64,000 bases of DNA. Origin: Beroe forskalii (taxonomy: Eukaryota; Ctenophora; Nuda; Beroida; Beroidae). The DNA lies in the NCBI GenBank assembly GCA_011033025.1, contig WFMF01000099.1, positions 40,001-104,000 on the forward strand, written 5' to 3'. This document shows positions 56,351 through 64,000 of this stretch, one piece after another. The notes beneath the pieces are model-generated. The model saw only the letters and a list, made by a program, of their open reading frames with translations. It ran no database searches and was not told the DNA's origin. Every line of letters starts with the position of its first letter. Position 1 is the stretch's first letter. The translations under genes were made by a program, and so were the position numbers.

Positions 56351-56551
56351 GTATTCCCCTCACATATATGCATCTTTACAGTTAAAATTGATCTACGTTG
56401 TTATTAGAACACTTTAGTTGCAAATAAATATACAATTTTTTATCAAATTTCTATTCGAGATTTTGACTTGAAAATCCCCTCGGTTTTGAAAAAAATCCCC
56501 TCGGTAGCAGTGCTACTCCTGCTACCCACTTTTGGAAGGTAAGGGTCAGTA

Positions 56552-57014
56552 GGAAGGGCAGTAAAAGTTGAGTCGGGGGGCAGAAGGGGGTCATTGGTAT
56601 ACTTTCATGCGACCAAAGTTTTCACCTACAATGGAAATGTGGCCCATTACTTTCATGAATATGAAAATATGAAAATGTTTACTTCTCTCGAATAAGAAAC
56701 ATCATGAGCATTCTGCAGTGTTGCATTTTAAAGAACATTCGCCCTTTTTGCCGGAGACTCATTACAAAATGTCTTCTCAGTAATTTTCCTCGGAAATTTT
56801 ACAACACAGAAACTTAGAAAATGCTGCTTTAGATTTCATGGCCCTTCCTTATTCAAATTTGAGAAATTAGATAAATAAATATGTCAAATTCTTCTCTTCT
56901 ATTGAATCTAGCCAGTCTCCGGTAGCAGTTTAGCAGGAAATTAGGTTGTCAAGAATTTGCAACTCAACAAAAATGCAGATCAATAGAGTTGTGACATTTT
57001 GGATTGTGGACTGA
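56552..57014. other. Non-coding stretch
   Basis: No structure or gene recognised. Confidence 0.4.
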
Positions 57015-57230
57015 AGTATGGGAAGTCGGTAGAAAGAAGTGTGGAAAGTTGGCAGAAGTTTAGAAGTTTGGTAGAAGTGTGGAAATTCGGCAGAAGTTTA
57101 GAAGTTTGGTTGAAGTGTGGAAAGTTGGCAGAAGTTTAGAAGTCTGGTAGAAATGTGGAAATTCGGCAGAAGTTTAGAAGTTTGGTAGAAGTGTGAATAG
57201 TCGGTAGAGGCGTGAAAGTTTGACAGAACC
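57015..57230 (+). repeat. 38-bp minisatellite, about 5 units
   Basis: GTAGAAGTGTGGAAATTCGG plus CAGAAGTTTAGAAGTTTG repeats with substitutions. The minus-strand frame at 57098-57340 reads through this array and is not considered a gene. Confidence 0.9.
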
Positions 57231-59400
57231 CTTATGTGTTTAGACCTCTGGAAGCCTGGATTATAGTTGGTATGGAAATGTTGTTTGTTTAGTCTTTGTT
57301 TTGTATTGACAAGGTGTAGTACGGATTGGTACGGAAGCAATGTGAAAGTGTTGTCGGTATAAAAACGCGTCGGACAGAAAGCCTGAAGTTTGGCGGAAGT
57401 GATTGTAGCTCTCTGAACCTGTTCATTCTTTTAACTGGAATGAGGAAGTCTGATTGGAGTTTGGTACGCTGGAATTGTGAATGATACCCAGAAAATAGAA
57501 ATCCCAACTTTGATGGAATTTTGATGTATGCCATTTCTTCTTGTTTTCACCCCTCTCTATAAGCAGGTACTGTTATGTAGAATTCCCCCAAGACACCGCC
57601 TTTTTATATCCCTGGGCGGGGCTGTTGCCAAATCCTTGGGATGAGTAGCAGAATTCAATAATATACGGTAAACGGGGAGCTGTAATAACTTTGCAAAGGA
57701 GGAATGATGCTGTTCTCTAGAAGTGATATGTAGATACTTTTCTCTGGAATCCATTCATGTTGATAAAATCATGCGGCATCCCTAGAAAAATCTATAATAA
57801 GTTAGTTCTAGCCTCCTGGGTTTTTCTCTTGGTTCAAACTCTCAGCAATATAAAAAGTTGAAAATTAAAACTCAGAAGTTCTCTTGAGACAATTTTTTGA
57901 AAGCTGCTACATTCCATTTGAGAACGTGAGCTACTAAAATATTTATTAACCATCTTTGTTGACAGTTTTGGCGGTCACGAAGTGTTGAAGAGAACATAGA
58001 GCTATTCAAATATACATGCCGTGATAAAACTTCACGTAATATACTAAAGTTTGTTGCTAAAAATAGACATTACACCCTGGTTTTGGAGACACGAATCCCT
58101 TTCTTTCTCACTACCGAATGCATTTTCTTTTATATTTTTGAATATTATATGTTCTCAATATAAGGTGGTTAAGCTTGGTTGCATTAAACCTGAAGCTTGT
58201 TTTACTAAGAATTTGCCCGACCTTTTATACGATGTATAGTGGGTATTTTATGCGCATTATGTTATATGGGTTAGGGATATTTGTCATTCAACATACTAGA
58301 AATAAAATACATGCATAAATTATTATTCACATGTCACATAGCATAAATCGCCATGTTTAAGACCGTATTTCTGCTGGATTGAAAGGTGATTCCAATGAGA
58401 AATCTGCTTCCAGTTGTGCACTTCGCTCGACTGATATAAGTAAAACTGTCAACCACCGTCTTGGCGTATGTAGATTTTGGTTGAGATGACATCATTTCGT
58501 GATATAGCAAGAAGAGGACAATGGTTGTTTCCCAGATTTCCGGCTTTTTAAGGGAGTTAAACCAACCATTCCGTCATAGGCCCTGAGGTTACACATCACC
58601 ACTACATAACATCACTATGGCAACATGGAATAACGTCACCATGGTAACATGTAACCACGGTAATAGCATCCGTATCCTGTTCATTATCTAACCCATGCTG
58701 ACAGACAATTGATGATAAAACTCAAGCCAAACAAGTCAAGACCCGGAGCATGACTTATAATATTATGACATTTGATGGGTCATCACAATATACGATGATC
58801 TACCATTCACCTCAGTCCCATTTCACGTTTTGGTGACGCACTTGATTCTATTTGACACAGGTATAATCGCATTAATTGCGTCAGTGCCCTTTTGACGGTG
58901 GGAATCATAGACTCATAGAGTGTTATTATTATGATTTTTATGTGAATTATTTAGTAAGCCTCATAAAATAATAAACGAGTCACTTGCCCACATTATCACG
59001 ACATGGCATACGAATTTACCCATTTTAAGCGCTTTATTAACCAATCATATCACAGTATCATGCGAACCCTTTTCAGTGATTGGGCAAACTCCAAGATACT
59101 ACGGGTACTAAACTATAGTATCCCACATAACCTCCTTTCATCACCATGTTATTCCTGTTAATGACGTCACAAAAACATTGGTCTGGCGCGAAAAGTGATG
59201 GTTGCTGAAGTCACCAACTCCCCTCTCAAAACCATGATAATGGCGTCACTTCCCATAGACCATCATTTGAGCTCGACTGGTAATGTACTGACGTCATTGT
59301 CATCAGTGATGACAATGACTCATCACAGGATCTGAAGTCATACAGTGAGTGAGGGTTCTTTGTAAAACATCACATGCCACAGTATATGGTGATGTCATGC
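57231..59400. other. Non-coding stretch with a second CRE / GGYAAC module pair
   Basis: No gene is supported. ATAACATCACTATGGCAACA (58606) and ATAACGTCACCATGGTAACA (58630) repeat the module seen at 24925-24980. Decayed family A cores lie near 59205-59250; exact TGACGTCA at 59162 and 59289. Confidence 0.45.
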
Positions 59401-59407
59401 TATAACC

Positions 59408-59475
59408 TGAAAAATAGGCGAACCAATGCTGTCAACTTGCTACTTTGAGTCGTGATAATGACGTCATTTCAATAA
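59408..59475 (-). mobile_element. Family A MITE, partial (copy A6)
   Basis: CTGAAAAATAGGCGAACCAA, GTCAACTTGCTACTTTGAGT, CGTGATAATGACGTCATTTC; the second inverted end is missing. Confidence 0.65.
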
Positions 59476-60904
59476 ATTAAACCCGGCCCATATTTTGACC
59501 CACTACTCATGGGCCATAATTGCACTATCAACTATCACAGCACTTAACTATGACATACTTTATCAATATTACCATTATACAGCACGTATATATCTTGTGT
59601 TTAGAAGCCCTTAGCTGTTAGCGGTCCCCTCACGAGGGTTTTCAATCAATAAAAGTACTATCAACTGCAATTTGCTATGACATAACACTGTTACCATTTT
59701 ACAGCACGTGACTACATCTAAAACATCATTTTCCTAAGGGGTGTCTGTGTTTGGGGAATGATTGGGATAACGTAAGATGCCATATTTACCATACCATCTC
59801 CATTCTCCAACTGATGACATGATAATGAGATAGGAATGTAGGTCACAATTAAGCAGTTGTGGTTGGGAGCGACGTCATTATTATCTTAGTCCTAGATTGG
59901 AGTGTACAATAATTGGCATTTTCCCAACCTCGAGTGATGTAATGTTGATGCTAATTGGCTCCTGTCTGGGAACACATTGTTGTAGACTCTACACCGGAAT
60001 GCCCTCTACACTGTAATCAGTCCAGTGGGGATAAGATTTCCGGATCTGATACAAATGAGGATTTGGTCTTGGTGTCATGAACTGAGGTAGCTGTCATGAG
60101 GCATCTTTTCACTTCACCCCCGTAATGATTGTATCATTATTCAAATGTAATCAGGCGATAATTTCAGCTAGTACAAGGGATACTAGCTCAATCATTAGTA
60201 CTATCTAGTATCTTCAAACCTTCAACCGCAATCCGTTAATATGGTTTCCGCTTTGGATAGTTCTGAATTAGCCACAGGACATGCACGAATAAAAAGGACG
60301 AAGTGTGAAGTTTGAAGAGGCAGTAATGCGTCATGGTAAGTTTTAAACTCCAGATTGCACTAAAGATGTCATTGTCCTAATGCGGTGACGGGACCATAGC
60401 AGAGAAGACAACATGCACCATTGTCTAAAAACCACAGAAAATCAGTCTAAAAACCACACTACTGGAAGACCGCCTTTCTGTAAAAACCACACTCAAGAGT
60501 TGCCAAGCGTGATTTGATTACATCATCACGGAAATCATTTTGTGTTTTGGTTCACGAAATCTAGGGAGTAGTCAGTAGAGCACTGTTCCTTGTTTAGTAA
60601 CTTACTTGTTGTGGTTAATGAGTTACTAAGTATTTTTATCTACAAGCCACAGTAGTCAGTACAGAAATACTGTATTGTGGTTAATGAAGTAATAATAGAA
60701 CATGACTTTCATATCCTGAGTATTGTGGTTTATGAAGTAATAATAGAACATGACATTTATTTCTAAGTTGATATCATCAACAGGGTTATTTTTGGAGATT
60801 ACGTTGCTTTCAGAGGGCTGTTTGTTCGGAAGCTTCCCTCTTTTTACAGAAGGTCTTTAGGGAGCTGGGCGGTGGAAGCAACTTGAGAAAGCACTATAAA
60901 ATGC
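59476..60904. other. Non-coding stretch
   Basis: A duplicated segment (ATTGTGGTTAATGAAGTAATAATAGAACATGAC at about 60676-60705 and 60722-60751) and a CCACAGTAG family member (about 60650) were seen; no gene. Confidence 0.4.
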
Positions 60905-61012
60905 TGCATTTTCCTCCCCTCCCCCTTTTTCCTCCCCTTTCCCTTTGTCCTCCCCTTCCCCTTTATCTTATTTTTCTTCCCCTTCCATTAATCCATTATC
61001 CTTCCCTTTCAT
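60905..61012 (+). repeat. Polypyrimidine tract
   Basis: CCTCCCCTTTCCCTTTGTCC-like phrases with almost only C and T on the plus strand. Confidence 0.85.
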
Positions 61013-63010
61013 GTTGCTAACAATGGACATTACCAATCACGAGTGGAACTGTACTGTGGTTAATGTGTCTAACTGCGCTCCTTTGAGAATAATGTATTTT
61101 TATCTAAAACCACAGTACAGAGGTGCTGCAATCTGATCAATCCATATATCTTTAAACTTGGCAATTATGTAATTGTGATGAATCGGTTGGCTGGAGAAAA
61201 CTTGGCTCAGTAAAGCTATTAACTGATTGAACTTTTCTCTGTATAAACAATTCAATATCAACTTGTCTGCCTCTTCCATAATCCAATATCCTGATGAAGA
61301 GAGCAGGGATGTTTCAGGCAATTTGGTTATTGGTTTTCATGAAAGAAAATCATAAAGTTCTTTGAAAAACCACGTACACTTCAAAATGTAGTTTTTCGGT
61401 ACTCGAAAGCAACTAATTGTTCAAATGCTTATGGAATCATTCGAGTCGCTATCGCTAAAATCCCATTTATTCTTGAGATTGCGAAACCACTTACCCCGCA
61501 ATCCCATTCCCACAGAATTATTTGTAACATCAAATAACAGGAACTTTGGACGGCGCATTCGTACATTATGATACGGAGTAAATGGCATTTCGGTGTTGCT
61601 AGATTATCAAATCTTGTAAGAATTAAGCTAATTGGTGCAGTTAAGTGATTTGTGATGGATGTGGTTGGTAAATTCTTCCCTATCCAAAATGATCCTTAAA
61701 CCTTGCGTATATGAATGAAGGGATATACTTTTGTACTTCAGAAGTAAAATGTAAATTCACTATTGCAGTATAATTCTTCAATATAATAGCTTTTACTACC
61801 ACCTTCACTATTTATTTTACAATATTAAGCCTTTGTATTGCAGCCCAGCTCAATCCAAAGTCAGCGGCACTGCGTCTCCTTGTCACAATACCAGCCCTGT
61901 TCAAGTAAATTCTTCAGCGAGCTCCGCTCAAACCTTTACTTGTAAAATGTCATAAATTCACCATTTTAAACTCTGAAAATGACGTCATATACAACAGATG
62001 TGCGTGACCAACATAATATATTGATGGTGCCTCCGCAACCCATATCGTTTTATATACTTGTGTGGCTGAACAAAAGCTTCATTTGGGAGTGTCTCGCTAT
62101 ATTATACACAGATCATAATCCTTGCTCAAGGCACAGTCTTCATGACCACAACTCCATATTCTATAATGAAGTCGGAATCTACTGCTTCTGCTTTCTATAT
62201 CCACCATCCTTGCGCCTGTCCTATATTTCATGAAGGAGCAGGTGAGACTGCTATTCTCATCTAACTGTAATGTTGTGCAATGTACGCATTGTAACGCCAT
62301 CGATGATAAAGCTAAAGAATTGAGAATAACCAAACAACCCACACTTTTGAAAAACATTAAATCTACAATCTGCAAATAACTTGTGATAATAGAGTAGTGG
62401 TCATGGTTAGGTGGTGGTTTCACAGTTTTTGTGACTCCTTTATTCCCTTTTTCAAATATTTTCGACTGGAGCGTGCCTGCTCTATTCAAATAACTAACTA
62501 AATAATACATTGACGTAGAATTTGCGCACTTCTTTTGTGTTTTGTTTTCGATATTTTGAAGACGGTCCTTGCTGAATTGAGCTTACCATTATTGCAAATA
62601 ATTAAGCACCAGATAGTAGGTCATGAAGAAAATAGAAGGGCAGTTGAATGGGGTGAGCAAAAGTTCATTATGTGATTCTGCTATGACAAGAAGTATATTG
62701 TAAATTCACAATACCGAAATCATTTTATTTCCCTCCCCTCTCGCCTTTCCGTCTTGCAAATCGAGGCATTGAGGAAGGGATGTAAAATGTACAAGTTCTG
62801 AAAATTCCCAAAGAAATTCTACGTACAACCTCTAGATTATGTAACCGCTGAATGAACTTCACATGTTTATTAGACATTTTATCTTGAGTGCACGGTTCTA
62901 TAATTCCTAACTCTGAGTTTGAGTAGAGAGTGTTCAGAGTAACTGTTTATATATGAGAATAATATGACGGAGGCGTTTCCTAAATAACCGTAGTATCATT
63001 AAAGCTGAAT
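61013..63010. other. Non-coding stretch
   Basis: The 137-codon minus-strand frame at 62097-62510 starts with ATG but shows no motif, has no supporting neighbour and is near the length expected by chance. A CCACAGTACAGAGGTGCTG family member lies at 61110-61128, and a TGACGTCA at 61980. Confidence 0.4.
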
Positions 63011-63017
63011 ATAATGG

Positions 63018-63085
63018 TGGTTGAGAGTGACGTCATTATCAGAGGTTAACATAGTGAATCGATGACTTATGCCTTCCGCAAAACA
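63018..63085 (+). mobile_element. Family A core, decayed
   Basis: GGTTGAGAGTGACGTCATTATCAGAGGTTAACATAG is followed by TGAATCGATGACTTATGCC, the order of family A without the AATAGGCGG ends. Confidence 0.6.
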
Positions 63086-63485
63086 TGGGTTTGGGTATCA
63101 ATAACATGATTTAAATGACAATCGATATTAGACTTGCGGTTCTGGTTTCGCTTTTGTCCAGGAAGATGGGATCAATTTTTGAGATGTTTGTCTACTCATC
63201 AAAGAGATACGTACTATTTAGCATTTTTGGAAGTTTTCCAACTCTATCAATGAAACCGTTCAATATATTCTTGTTTGTGGACAGTAGCTGTATTCAATGG
63301 TCCTGAAATTGCTTACCATATCCGACAGCAAAAACCATTATACCGAACAATTGAGTGATTTCCTTCGTACAAAGCCCTCTTTGGCTGGTGTTGATTGCGT
63401 TGCCAAACAACATGTTTCTCCATTTCAAAGGCATTGCCCATTATTATGGGATGCTGTTGTTTAGGTCTCTCAAAACCTCGAAGTG

Positions 63486-63555
63486 TGACTCAGTGACGTC
63501 ATTATCATGGTTTAAAATGGTGAGTTAATGACACCTGATTGTCCATTTCCCGTGT
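63486..63555 (+). mobile_element. Family A core, decayed
   Basis: CAGTGACGTCATTATCATGGTTTAAAATGG is followed by TGAGTTAATGACACCTGATT and TCCATTTCCCGTG, a worn version of the family end. Confidence 0.6.
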
Positions 63556-64000
63556 TGGCAGTCTATAATTGTCCAGTATTGACGCAGGATTCCTCTTTCG
63601 CCCACAATCCATTGTTACGCGGGCATAGGATCATGGAAAGGGAAATATAGCTCAATACAGTTGGTGGGGATGATATTGCGGAATGACTTTCAGACTTCTA
63701 TCGATTGTTTTTGGGGGTCGCATGGTCATTTTTGCCTCACGTTTATACAGCAATAAAACAGCCAAAGTGGGACTTATTTTCTGATTATAATTGTGGGTCG
63801 TAAAAACATTGTCCAATTAATCAAATTGGGGTCCCTAATGTCACATATTTGATGTAATAAACAAAAGTTGAAGTCCAACGATGTCCCATTATGAAGTTAA
63901 ACCCTTTTCATACATTTTTTGAAAAATTTAATTAGCACTGATTGTGTTCCACCAGTTATGGCCCATCATGTTAGCTTCTCGAACAACAGGGGGCCACTAA
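63556..64000. other. Non-coding stretch to window end
   Basis: No structure or gene recognised. Confidence 0.4.

Larger units (their letters stand above)
54862..56543. mobile_element. TIR transposon-like element carrying a satellite, 1,682 bp, 8-bp duplication
   Basis: Ends CTTACCTTTCAAAA and reverse complement CTTACCTTCCAAAA, flanked by GGTCAGTA at 54854-54861 and 56544-56551. An 8-bp duplication fits hAT (also P or Merlin). GGTCAGTA-like phrases recur just outside, so the duplication needs care. Both ends carry direct copies of AAAATCCCCTCGGT (twice on each side). The interior is a dimeric satellite (54963-55870) and a CTTCCCCTCACC-rich tract. No transposase frame exists. Confidence 0.65.

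Noticed and set aside
62097..62510. 137-codon minus-strand frame with ATG
   Set aside because: No recognisable domain, no neighbouring exons, and about the length expected by chance in 64 kb of AT-rich DNA.

Overview
This is an animal nuclear genome window, AT-rich, repeat-rich and almost free of protein genes. The only RNA gene is the first 216 nt of an 18S rRNA (1128-1343), preceded by about 1.1 kb of ribosomal spacer. Its variable positions look to me more like a non-bilaterian animal (sponge, placozoan or cnidarian) than a vertebrate, insect or fungus. That placement is from memory and uncertain. A smear of homopolymers near 12.2-12.65 kb looks like the untrimmed end of a Sanger read and suggests an older shotgun assembly.

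Layout. (1) 1-1343: rDNA spacer and truncated 18S. (2) 1344-37833: one very large inverted-repeat structure. Its arms (1351-11910 and 32735-37833) are diverged reverse complements flanking about 20.8 kb of other sequence. The left arm is twice as long because it holds an internal tandem duplication, a 3.2 kb nested insertion full of hairpins, a Harbinger-type MITE and an expanded minisatellite. The outer end of each arm is a degenerate copy of the commonest MITE in the window, and the left one touches the broken 18S. (3) The spacer between the arms carries minisatellites, a TA-flanked TIR element with two Helitron-like copies nested in it, several MITEs and the only convincing protein-coding frame, a LINE ORF1-type protein (27712-28665) with no reverse transcriptase beside it. 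(4) 37834-64000: non-coding sequence dotted with the same MITEs, a third Helitron-like copy, a tRNA-derived SINE piece, a Harbinger-type MITE (53173-53620), a TIR element holding a dimeric satellite (54862-56543) and further minisatellites.

The strongest genome-scale signal is the 8-bp palindrome TGACGTCA (the CRE / ATF-CREB site). I count 37 exact copies where base composition predicts about one. Most lie in the cores of two related MITE families whose inverted ends contain AATAGGCGG, or in decayed or tandem copies of those cores. The transposons here have therefore spread a candidate transcription-factor site.

No host protein gene with convincing exons was found. Nearly all short open frames look like chance frames in AT-rich DNA, and many lack an ATG.
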